A DNA stretch of 36,121 nucleotides from Planctomycetota bacterium (GTDB lineage Bacteria > Planctomycetota > JAJSAM01 > JAJVHW01). Each line of letters opens with the position of its first letter. The first letter of the stretch is position 1. The notes beneath the pieces are model-generated. The model saw nothing but the letters and a program-made list of their open reading frames with translations. It did not search any database and was not told the origin of the DNA. The DNA is taken from the NCBI GenBank assembly GCA_021776825.1, contig JAJFFG010000111.1:1-36121 (forward strand), in the 5' to 3' direction. Shown here piece by piece: positions 16,029 to 23,491 of the stretch. Made by a program: the position numbers and the translations under genes.

Positions 16029-16810
16029 TCAGGTCGTGACGGAACTGGCGGGGCGGAAGCCGATGACGGGGCCCCGGACCCCCGCGAGAGCCTGTAGCGG
16101 AGCGCCGAACGCGCGAGGGCGACGGCGGCGTTCTCCAACTGCCGCCGCGGAGGACGCGCGTCGTGGAGGCCTCAACGTGCGGCTCGAAGAGCGATGACGT
16201 CCAGTCCCAGACACCGCCGCCGGCATCGCCCATGCCGTAGACGGATCCCGCCGTCGGGGACGTCCCGACGGGCTCCGGTTGGGCACCTTCGTCTCGGGCG
16301 TCGCGGCTCTTGCAGAGGCTGGCGTCCGCCGTGTCGCCCCAAGGGAACCGACGACCATCTACTCCACGAGCGGCCTTCTCCCTCTCCTCCTCGGCCTCCA
16401 CCGCCGCCAGGAACTCCCCGTACTCCCCGAAGGTCACCGGGTACTTCTGGATCACGAAGTCGGCGACGTCCTTCTCCGCCGTGTCCTTGCCCTCGCCGTA
16501 GACGAACGGCCCGCCGGGCACGTAGGCGAAGTCCTCACCGATCTCGTCGGCGCGTAGCGAGTGCTTCTCCACGAACTGCACGGCTGCAGTGACCGAGGAG
16601 ACGAGATCGAGGCGGATCTCCGCCCGATCCACGATCCTCGATCGGTCGGTCCCCGCGAACCTGCCGGCCTCGATCCACGCGTCGGGGAACGAGTCCTCCC
16701 GCCGCGCGCCGAACAGCAGGACGCCGCCGACGGTCGGGACCGTGCGCGCCTGATGCGTCGTGACGAGGTGCAGCGTGCGGAGATCCGGCCGGCGGAGCCG
16801 GCGGACGGGT
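16029..16810 (-). pseudogene. Chimeric remnant: AlbA_2/RecG-like regulator fragment fused to a broken FGE domain
   Basis: Reading leftward, about 16790-16555 encodes VGGVLLFGARREDSFPDAW, then 'GRFAGTDRSRIVDRAEI' and 'AAVQFVEKHSLRADEIG'. This is the region C-terminal to the AlbA_2 domain in the large RecG-like/ATP-binding regulator family. From 16540 it continues in the same frame into FGE sequence (DFAYVPGGPFVYGEGKDTA). The FGE part lacks its centre (FLAAVEAEEEREKAARG), keeps GGGVWDWTSSLFEP and RVLRGGSW, then needs two frame changes to give NAAVALARSALRY and finally GPVIGFRPASSVTT before a stop at 16029. No start with a Shine-Dalgarno is visible. This is a composite of two broken genes and probably non-functional. 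Confidence 0.8.
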
Positions 16811-16919
16811 GCGAAGCACTCGGAAGCGACTCGGAAGGCCCCCCGCTTCGCAGCGTTCCGAGTCGCTCTCCGTGCCCGCGCACGCTCGTGCTGGATGGGC
16901 CGGGCCTGATCTCGCCGCG

Positions 16920-17060
16920 TGTGTGCCTTATCTGTGCCTTAGGCGGAAGTTCCAGGCTGGCTGGAGTTGGACCCAGTGGGATGCAGTGGGGCTCGGCCCA
17001 CACCAACTACATCAACCGGATCGCCGACGGTCTGGGCGTGGATCCGGAGCCGGAGATGGG
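16920..17060. repeat. Diverged repeat block, copy D, with the clearest two-unit core
   Basis: It begins with TGTGTGCCTTA followed directly by TCTGTGCCTTA (16920-16941). About 40 bp later it matches the block at 4690-4772: ATGCAGTGGGGCTCGG, CACCAAC, ATCGCCGACGG and CTGGGCGTGGA are shared, with many third-position-like differences. It lies about 110 bp upstream of the leftward chimeric remnant. The rest of the gap up to 17147 shows nothing I can identify. Confidence 0.6.
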
Positions 17061-17147
17061 GAGCGTCCGACGGGCTGGTAAGCGTGTCTCCGGAACCTCC
17101 TCGCGACACCGCCGGCCGGGCCTGTCACGACGTGGCCGCTGGAGCGA

Positions 17148-18827
17148 TTACCGCGCCACCACCGGCCGGTAGATCACGAGCGATCCACCCTTGTGGTGGT
17201 TGAGATTGATGTCGAGCGTCGAGACGATCCTCCCCGGAGCACCCCAGTTCTGGTGCAGCAACGAGACGACCCGTCCGCGCGCGCGTGACACAACGGCGGT
17301 GTGGTGAGGGAAGCTCTGGAACGCTCCCCCGCCCCGCTCCAACCGGACGCTCTCGAACTGGATGATGTCGCCGCCGCGTGGCGCCTCGTCCGCCCGCAGT
17401 CTCCGACCGAACACGTAGACGTCCGGATGCGCAGCACCCGCCCTGCTGAGCGCGATGTCCGCGAGGGTCCAGCACTCGCCATCGCCGATCTTGGTCCCCT
17501 TCGCTTTCACGGCGAAGTCGAGCACGCTCGCGCCGACCTGGATCGCTGCGGCTTCGCGGCGAACGATCGCGTGGTCGGGCGCGGCCACCTTCGCGGTCGC
17601 GAGCGCCTTCGTCGTCAGCTCCAGATTGCCGGTGCCGAGCGCCGCTCGGGCGCGCGCCAAAGCGACACCGGCGCCGTCCGGGCAGAGATCCCGCTCCACG
17701 TGGATGTCGTCGCTCGGAGCTCTCGGTGTCTTTGCGTTCTTCGAGAACGTCGCGACGCGGAATGAGTCGCCGTCCACCCAGAGGCGCTGAAACGTCTTCC
17801 CACCCGGGAGCGCGGTGATCACAGCTCCGCTCCGGCGCTGCAGCCGGGGGAGTTTGCGACGACGCTTCGCGACCGGAGCGGCGGAGCCGTCTGGAGTACC
17901 ACCGTCACCGGTGACGATCGATCCGTCGGCTGCGATGGTGAATGGGCGGACCGAGCCATCCGCGTACGTGATGAGCCAGCGCCCCGCGTAGAGGGAGTAC
18001 GAGCGCGCCCGCGAGTCACCTTTCTCGATCTCGAGATTGGCCTGGCTCAGGAGCTCGATGGCCGCTGCTCGCGTCGCCTTGTCGAGTCCCCGCGCGCGAC
18101 TCGCGTCGATCGACCAGAGGCGGACGCGCCGCATCGCAGAGACACGCCCGACAGCGGTCGTATTCACCGTGACGTCGTTCCACTGCCGCGCCAGGGCCAC
18201 GCCGTCGGCAGCGGTGGTCGCTGATGCGAGTTCCGCATCGACGATCGCGCGAAACTCCACCAGACGCTCGGGACGTCGCAGTCGCTCGGCGAGCAGCGTC
18301 GCAAGGCGTTCCGCGGGAGGAGGCGGCGGCGGCGGTTCCGGTGACTCTTCGACTTCCGATGGCTCGGGAACCTCCTCCGACGATGGAGGGAGCGGCTCGG
18401 GTGGGGGAGGCGCCGGTGCAAAGTCGTGGTGCAGCACCCGCGCGGCGTCGACGGCGCGACCGAACTCCCACGCTTCGACAGACAGGGACATCGCTTCGGA
18501 TGCGAGTGCGTACCGCGTGGCGGCGTCATCCGACCTGTCCGCGTCGGTGGCGCGGGCGAGAGCGCGCTCCGCGAGCGCCGACATCGCGGCGCGTCCGCTG
18601 CGTGAGTAGTGCTTCCGCCACTCCTCGCGAATGCGCGTCCGCGCCGCCTCGATCTCCTGGCGCGCCGGTACGGGCGGCGGGTCAGTCGCGAGCGCGGTCG
18701 CCCCCGAGAGCGCGACGAGCATCGCCGTCACCAGTCCCGTCGTACGAACTGTGCGAGTCCACGATGGTCGACGGCGTCGGCACGAGTCTCCGTTCTGCCC
18801 TCCACGCCCGGATCGACCCGCTCGCAT
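17148..18827 (-). CDS. Secreted protein with a C-terminal CHAP/NlpC-like putative cysteine peptidase domain
   Basis: The protein has 559 aa from the ATG at 18827. That start is chosen because TACGCT lies 7 nt upstream (leaderless pattern) and it gives an Arg-rich n-region followed by a signal peptide (LVTAMLVALSGATALA). A proline/glutamate-rich linker (runs of PPPPPP, about residues 145-180) separates an N-terminal helical part from the rest. The last 115 residues carry DGECWTLADIALSRAG, 'PRGGDIIQFESV', 'HHTAVVSRARG' and 'LHQNWG'. This order of Cys, His and Asn/Gln fits the CHAP-related BBC1/AIM3-type cysteine proteinase fold. It would act outside the membrane, on peptidoglycan or protein; the substrate is unknown. 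It is transcribed divergently from the cotransporter gene. Confidence 0.8.
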   Translation of the reverse strand: MRAGRSGRGGQNGDSCRRRRPSWTRTVRTTGLVTAMLVALSGATALATDPPPVPARQEIEAARTRIREEWRKHYSRSGRAAMSALAERALARATDADRSDDAATRYALASEAMSLSVEAWEFGRAVDAARVLHHDFAPAPPPPEPLPPSSEEVPEPSEVEESPEPPPPPPPAERLATLLAERLRRPERLVEFRAIVDAELASATTAADGVALARQWNDVTVNTTAVGRVSAMRRVRLWSIDASRARGLDKATRAAAIELLSQANLEIEKGDSRARSYSLYAGRWLITYADGSVRPFTIAADGSIVTGDGGTPDGSAAPVAKRRRKLPRLQRRSGAVITALPGGKTFQRLWVDGDSFRVATFSKNAKTPRAPSDDIHVERDLCPDGAGVALARARAALGTGNLELTTKALATAKVAAPDHAIVRREAAAIQVGASVLDFAVKAKGTKIGDGECWTLADIALSRAGAAHPDVYVFGRRLRADEAPRGGDIIQFESVRLERGGGAFQSFPHHTAVVSRARGRVVSLLHQNWGAPGRIVSTLDINLNHHKGGSLVIYRPVVAR

Positions 18828-18834
18828 GCGACAG

Positions 18835-18840
18835 AGCGTA
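18835..18840 (-). promoter_or_regulatory. -10 element for the CHAP-domain gene, leaderless
   Basis: Minus strand TACGCT ends 7 nt before the ATG at 18827. The same hexamer stands 6 nt before the GTG at 23364. Confidence 0.4.
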
Positions 18841-19023
18841 TCACCCTCCGCGATGCTCGACCGGCGGCACAGCCGCCGCGCAAGGAGGCCGCAGCGGTGT
18901 TGGTGCGCGCCGAGCTCGGGCCGTGCGCGGAGTCTGAGCGGGCTCCCGACGGTTCCGGGCGTCACGGGGCAGCGCGCGCGGACGTTCGAGGCGGACGCAG
19001 GCGACGCCACCGGAACACGCGGA

Positions 19024-19029
19024 TACCAT
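19024..19029 (+). promoter_or_regulatory. Candidate -10 element for the cotransporter gene
   Basis: TACCAT, 15 nt before the ATG at 19045, would give a leader of about 9 nt. No Shine-Dalgarno is seen, consistent with a leaderless or near-leaderless message. Confidence 0.3.
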
Positions 19030-19044
19030 CCCCAACCCGTCATC

Positions 19045-21321
19045 ATGGAATCTGAGTCCCCTCCACCGCCCGTCCCCCCCGCGTCCTCCGACGATGCCGC
19101 CGGCAGCGCGCCTGCCGCCCCGACGCTCGGCGCGTTCCTGGGGGTCTACACCCCCACGCTGCTGACGATCCTCGGCGTCATCATGTACCTGCGGCTCGGG
19201 TGGGTCGTCGGGCACGTGGGGCTCGAGCAGACGCTACTCATCGTCGTGCTGGCGCACGTGATCACGATGATCACAACGCTGTCGTTCTCAGCCGTCGCGA
19301 CCAACACGCGCGTGGGCGTCGGCGGGGCGTACTACATCATCTCGCGCAGCCTCGGCCGCGAGCTCGGCGGCGCGATCGGGCTACCGCTGTTCCTCTCCCA
19401 GGCGTTCTCGGTCACGCTGTACGCGTTCGGTCTCGCGGAGGCGCTCCGGTACTTCTGGCCCGCGGCCTGGCCCGAACTGCCGATGCAGGAGACGGCGTTC
19501 GTCATCGTCCTCGCCGTGGCTGCCCTCGCGTTCCGCGGCGCCGCCGTCGCGCTCAAGTCTCAGGTCCCGCTGATGGTCATGATCGGCGTGTCGATCGTGG
19601 CGCTCGCCGCCGGCACGCTCACGGGCGAGCAGGCAAGCCTGCCGCCGGACGTCCTGCCCCCCGCGGATGCGATCGGGGTCGACGTCACGTTCTGGGTCGC
19701 GTTCGCAGTGTTCTTCCCGGCAGTGACCGGCGTGATGGCGGGCCTCGGCCTGTCGGGCGACCTCAAGGACCCCGGTAAGTCGATACCGCGCGGCGCGATC
19801 GGAGCCTCGATCACGGGTCTCCTCGTCTATCTGCTCATTCCGTTCCTGCTCGACGAGGCCGCGACGCCCGAGCTGCTCCAGAACGACAAGCTCGTGTGGA
19901 CGAGCATCGCACCGCTTGGCGCCTGGCTGATCCTGCCCGGGCTCGTCGGCGCGATCTTCTCGTCCGCCGTCGGCTCGATTCTCGGCGCGCCGCGCACGCT
20001 GCAGGCGCTGGCGTTCGATCAGATCGCTCCGAGCGTGCTCGGCAGAACGGGCAAGCGCAGCCAGGAACCGGTCTTCGGGCTGGCGCTCACGACGTCGATC
20101 GCGCTGGGCGGCGTGCTGCTCGGCGACCTGAACGCGGTCGCGCCGGTCGTCTCGATGTTCTTCCTCACGGTCTACGGCACGCTCAACGTCGTCGCTGCGC
20201 TGGAGACGCTCGCCAGCGACCCGTCGTGGCGCCCGAAGATCCGCGTGCCCTGGTACGTCAGCCTTGTCGGCGGTCTCGGTTGCTTCGCCGCGATGTTCCT
20301 GATCAATCCGCTCGCGAGTGTCGTGGCGATCACGGTCGAGGTGATCCTCTGGGTCGCACTCACACGCCGCGCACGCGAGACCGACTGGGGCGACGCCCGC
20401 CGCGGCATGTACGAGGCGCTCATCCGCTGGTCATTGGTGCGCCTCGCGCAGCGTCCGCTGACGGCGCGCAACTGGCGGCCGCACGTGCTGATCTTCGCCG
20501 ACAGCGTCGACCGCCGACTCGGCCTGATCGAGTTCGGCAACTGGTTCAGTCAGGAGCGTGGGGTTGTCACCGTTTGCGAGCTGATCGAGGGCGATCTGTC
20601 GGAGGCGACGATCGATCCGCGCAAGCGCGCGCGGGAGTTGCAGCGGCGACTCGACGAAGAGGAGATCGTCGCGTTCCCCGAGGTGGACATCGTGCGCGAC
20701 GTCGTGACCGGGATCGTCGACGTCTCCCAGGCCAATGGCATCGCCGGTCTCGACAGCAACCTGATCTTGCTGGGGTGGCCGCCTCGTGTGAGTCGTCTCG
20801 CGAAGTTCCTCGCAGTGATCCGCAACCTCGAGAAGATCCACAAATCGGTCGTGATCGGGCGGGTCCAATATCTGCACTCGCAGCGGTCCAAGCGCCGGCC
20901 GGAGATCCATATCTGGTGGGGCGGCCTGCAGCGCAACGGCGACCTCATGCTGCTGCTCGCCCACCTGCTCACCAGTAACCCAGAATGGCGCGGCGCGCGC
21001 ATCCGCGTGCTGTCGATCGCCAACAACGAGGAGCGCAAGCGGGCGACCGAGGAGAACCTCGCGCGCCTGATTCCCCGCATCCGCATCGCAGCCGAGACGA
21101 CGGTCATGCTCCAAGAGGAGGGGCGCGCGGTCCCCGACATCATCCGCGAGTTCAGCGCGTCGGCCGACGTCGTGTTCCTCGGGCTGGCCGTCCCGAAGCC
21201 GGGGGAGGAGGAGGCGTACGCGCGGCGCCTGATGGCGGCGTCCGAAGGGCTGGGCACGGTGTTCTACGTGAAGAACTCGAGCCTGTTCGTGGGCGAGTTG
21301 ATCGGGGACATGGATGAGTAG
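19045..21321 (+). CDS. SLC12-type cation-chloride cotransporter
   Basis: The protein has 758 aa. The ATG at 19045 is the first in the frame that leaves a short Pro-rich tail before the transporter core; the frame upstream has no homology. The first helix reads LGVYTPTLLTILGVIMYLRL and continues GWVVGHVGL, the signature start of Na-K-Cl/K-Cl cotransporters (APC superfamily). About 12 membrane segments run to residue 445, including GVGGAYYIISRSLGRELGG and FFPAVTGVMAGLGLSGDLKD. The remaining 300 residues are a cytoplasmic domain resembling the SLC12 C-terminus (HVLIFADSVDRRLGLIEFGN; LLLLAHLLTSNPEWRGARIR). It should couple chloride to Na+ or K+ movement across the inner membrane. The ion specificity is not readable from the sequence. 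Confidence 0.92.
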   Translation: MESESPPPPVPPASSDDAAGSAPAAPTLGAFLGVYTPTLLTILGVIMYLRLGWVVGHVGLEQTLLIVVLAHVITMITTLSFSAVATNTRVGVGGAYYIISRSLGRELGGAIGLPLFLSQAFSVTLYAFGLAEALRYFWPAAWPELPMQETAFVIVLAVAALAFRGAAVALKSQVPLMVMIGVSIVALAAGTLTGEQASLPPDVLPPADAIGVDVTFWVAFAVFFPAVTGVMAGLGLSGDLKDPGKSIPRGAIGASITGLLVYLLIPFLLDEAATPELLQNDKLVWTSIAPLGAWLILPGLVGAIFSSAVGSILGAPRTLQALAFDQIAPSVLGRTGKRSQEPVFGLALTTSIALGGVLLGDLNAVAPVVSMFFLTVYGTLNVVAALETLASDPSWRPKIRVPWYVSLVGGLGCFAAMFLINPLASVVAITVEVILWVALTRRARETDWGDARRGMYEALIRWSLVRLAQRPLTARNWRPHVLIFADSVDRRLGLIEFGNWFSQERGVVTVCELIEGDLSEATIDPRKRARELQRRLDEEEIVAFPEVDIVRDVVTGIVDVSQANGIAGLDSNLILLGWPPRVSRLAKFLAVIRNLEKIHKSVVIGRVQYLHSQRSKRRPEIHIWWGGLQRNGDLMLLLAHLLTSNPEWRGARIRVLSIANNEERKRATEENLARLIPRIRIAAETTVMLQEEGRAVPDIIREFSASADVVFLGLAVPKPGEEEAYARRLMAASEGLGTVFYVKNSSLFVGELIGDMDE

Positions 21322-21433
21322 CGGCGAGCGCGAGCGCGCCGATCACCAGTCCGACGGCGCTACGGTTCATCGCGTCACTCTGGCCGAACGGCGCGGCGGC
21401 GGTCACGAGGGACCGGAGTCGATCGAGGGGCGG

Positions 21434-21439
21434 TAGAGT
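21434..21439 (+). promoter_or_regulatory. -10 element for tatD, leaderless
   Basis: TAGAGT ends 9 nt before the ATG at 21449. The expected transcription start coincides with or nearly reaches the start codon. No Shine-Dalgarno is visible. Confidence 0.4.
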
Positions 21440-21448
21440 CCGGCGATC

Positions 21449-22246
21449 ATGACGACGAAGCCGCACGGGTTGATCGACATCGGGGTGAACCTCGCGGACC
21501 GGTCGTTCCGCTCGGACCTCCGGGCCGTGCTCGAACGCGCGCGAGCCGTCGGTGTCGGGCGCATGGTCCTCACGGGCACGTCGGTCGCGAACGCTCGAGC
21601 GGCCGCGGAACTGGCGGCGTCGCACGACGGACTGTGGTCCACCGCGGGCGTGCATCCACACCACGCAAAGACGCGTGACGACGCGACGATCGACGCGCTG
21701 AGAGAACTCGCCGCCCGCCCGGAGGTCGTCGCGGTGGGTGAGTGCGGTCTGGACTACTTCAGGGACGTGTCCCCGCGCGGCGTGCAGCGCCAGTGGTGCG
21801 CGGAGCAACTGGCGCTGGCGGTCGAACTGGCGATGCCGGCGTTCCTGCACGACCGTGCGGCGCACGAGGACATGCTCGCGCTACTGCGCGAGCATCGGCC
21901 GTCGCTCCCGGCCGCCGTCGTCCACTGCTTCACCGGGTCGGGCGAGGAGCTGGACGCCTACCTCGAACTCGACCTGCACATCGGGATCACCGGCTGGATC
22001 TGCGACGAGCGCCGCGGCCGCGGACTGCGCGACATCGTGGCGCGCATCCCCGCGGACCGGCTGATGATCGAGACCGACGCTCCGTACCTGATGCCGCGTA
22101 CGATCCGGCCGAAGCCGAAGACGCGCCGCAACGAGCCCGCCAACCTCGTGCACGTGCTGCAGGCCGTCGCGGAATGCCGTGGCGAGGAGGTTGGCGCCGT
22201 CGCCGAGGCCACGACCCGCACCGCGCGGGCGTTCTTCGGGATCTGA
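21449..22246 (+). CDS. tatD: TatD family 3'-5' exonuclease / metal-dependent hydrolase
   Basis: The protein has 265 aa, normal length. It belongs to the TatD subgroup proper rather than YcfH: the first strand is LIDIGVNLADRSF in place of a HxH motif. Other metal and active-site motifs are TAGVHPHHAK, AVGECGLDYFRD, PAFLHDRAAHEDML, VVHCFTGSGEEL, GITGWICDERRG and the strongly conserved RLMIETDAPYLMPR with RRNEPANLVHVLQ. TatD proteins are Mg-dependent nucleases of the amidohydrolase fold that act in DNA repair or degradation in the cytoplasm. It is monocistronic; the next gene is convergent. Confidence 0.95.
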   Translation: MTTKPHGLIDIGVNLADRSFRSDLRAVLERARAVGVGRMVLTGTSVANARAAAELAASHDGLWSTAGVHPHHAKTRDDATIDALRELAARPEVVAVGECGLDYFRDVSPRGVQRQWCAEQLALAVELAMPAFLHDRAAHEDMLALLREHRPSLPAAVVHCFTGSGEELDAYLELDLHIGITGWICDERRGRGLRDIVARIPADRLMIETDAPYLMPRTIRPKPKTRRNEPANLVHVLQAVAECRGEEVGAVAEATTRTARAFFGI

Positions 22247-22360
22247 GTCGCCAGGACTCGGAGCTACGGTCGCGCGAGAATGGCGGCCGAGTCCGCGACG
22301 TCTGGCGCCGCGTGAAGCGCCGCGTACGCGTCCGCCACTGAACAGTCGTCGCGCGCTGCG

Positions 22361-23176
22361 CTACGTGGTTCGCACGGTCGGAAGCACGCCGCGGATGCTG
22401 CCGCCGCGGAACTGCAGTTCGCCGGAGTTGAGGGCGTTCGTGAGGTCCTCGACGGACCCGCGGAAGAGCGCCCCGCCTCCGTCGAGCACGCAGGTTCCCG
22501 CTCGGTCGGGCGGGAGCGCGGCGACGATCGTTCGCGCGTCGTCGAGCATTGCATGCCATGCGCGGGACAGCGCTCCCGCGGTCGGCGCGGCTCCTGCGAA
22601 CGAGAGTGCGTCGATCTCGTCCTCCGAGTACCGGGCCGTGCGCGCGGCGTGCTCCAGGATGGACGCAGGACTGAACCCAGGGTCCTTGCCGCACGCCGCC
22701 CAGGCCAGGTACCCGAGTGGCTGAATGGGGCCGTGCGAGTCGATCACATCGATCCAGTCGCGGGCCTCGATGCGACCGACAAGAGCGAGCACCTTGTTCG
22801 TCGCGAGGTCGAACGGGGCGAGTGTCAGCCCGAACTCCGCGTGCTCAACGAGCGGAAAGAACCGGTACGCGCTGTCCGCCGCCCACTGCACCAGGACCGA
22901 TGCGTCGCCCTTCGCAACGATGGCCTCCACGAACGAACGTCGCTCGCGGAGAGTGCTCACATCGAGTCCCTGCGACTCCAGCAGGCCGCGGTCGGACTCC
23001 CAACTCGCGGCCACGGCGTCGCTCGTGTCATGGAACACGTCGATGTCCTGGGAGATCCTGCGGGACGACGTGGCTTCGCCGAGCGCGCCGCCGCGGGCCA
23101 CGTAGCTCTCCCCGCTGGCGATGCGGCGTTCGGCTAGGAGGCGGCAGACAGCGCGTTGGAAGTCTGTGAGAGCCAT
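22361..23176 (-). CDS. AbiEii-type nucleotidyltransferase-fold protein
   Basis: The protein has 271 aa. The family is recognised from YVARGGALGEATSSRRISQD with the following IDVFHD (the GG/AL...SR.S.D.D nucleotidyltransferase core with the DxD metal site) and DLATNKVLALVGRIEARDWI. Proteins of this family include AbiEii toxins of phage-defence systems and housekeeping-like relatives; AbiEii toxins add nucleotides to tRNA or other targets. It starts inside the end of a small upstream gene (43-bp overlap), so the two are translationally coupled. The upstream partner is not an AbiEi-type winged-helix antitoxin, so the system is a variant. The toxin role is inferred from family. Confidence 0.8.
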   Translation of the reverse strand: MALTDFQRAVCRLLAERRIASGESYVARGGALGEATSSRRISQDIDVFHDTSDAVAASWESDRGLLESQGLDVSTLRERRSFVEAIVAKGDASVLVQWAADSAYRFFPLVEHAEFGLTLAPFDLATNKVLALVGRIEARDWIDVIDSHGPIQPLGYLAWAACGKDPGFSPASILEHAARTARYSEDEIDALSFAGAAPTAGALSRAWHAMLDDARTIVAALPPDRAGTCVLDGGGALFRGSVEDLTNALNSGELQFRGGSIRGVLPTVRTT

Positions 23177-23364
23177 CGGCGTAGTGTCGCCGCCCGTCGG
23201 AACGCTGTCACGTCGCCATGGCGCTCAATGGCGGTGAGCACGCGCTCCGCACCGGCAGGTGTACTGGGGTAGTCGTCCTCGCGGAGGAACCAAAGGCACG
23301 AGACACGGTACTCGTCAACGAGCTCGCGAACCTGTCGGATCGCGGCATCTGTGGCGTGCGTCAC
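23134..23364 (-). CDS. Small partner protein of the AbiEii-type gene
   Basis: The protein has 76 aa from a GTG at 23364. A TACGCT element 6 nt upstream supports a leaderless start there. The sequence reads VRELVDEYRVSCLWFLREDD, then 'PSTPAGAERVLTAIERHGD' and 'FRRAATLRRWLSQTSN'. This helical, Arg/Glu-rich pattern is one I associate with short genes immediately before AbiEii-family nucleotidyltransferases. Its 3' end overlaps the next gene by 43 bp. It is a candidate antitoxin or accessory protein, with no direct functional evidence. Confidence 0.75.
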   Translation of the reverse strand: MTHATDAAIRQVRELVDEYRVSCLWFLREDDYPSTPAGAERVLTAIERHGDVTAFRRAATLRRWLSQTSNALSAAS

Positions 23365-23370
23365 GGACAG

Positions 23371-23376
23371 AGCGTA
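23371..23376 (-). promoter_or_regulatory. -10 element for the AbiEii-type pair, leaderless
   Basis: Minus strand TACGCT ends 6 nt before the GTG at 23364. It is identical in sequence to the element before the CHAP gene. Confidence 0.4.
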
Positions 23377-23491
23377 CTCGATTCCGTCTCGCGAGACGGG
23401 GAGCGGCCGCGGTCGATTCTGGCGCGCCGACGAATCATCCTCGCGTGAAGAAACTCAGTCACGGATCCTGGATCGGCGGCGTTCAGGTTCC

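Noticed and set aside
18631..19044. Upstream extension of the cotransporter frame
   Set aside because: The extra 138 codons are Arg-rich, overlap the divergent CHAP gene and lack homology; the ATG at 19045 directly precedes the transporter tail and a -10 element.
22300..22325. Short GC hairpin between tatD and the AbiEii-type gene
   Set aside because: The stem is only 5 bp and no T-tract follows on either strand; too weak to call a terminator in DNA of this composition.
23351..23491. Upstream extension of the tethered sigma-factor frame
   Set aside because: It overlaps the divergent small gene and its promoter; the sigma module begins right after the ATG at 23492.
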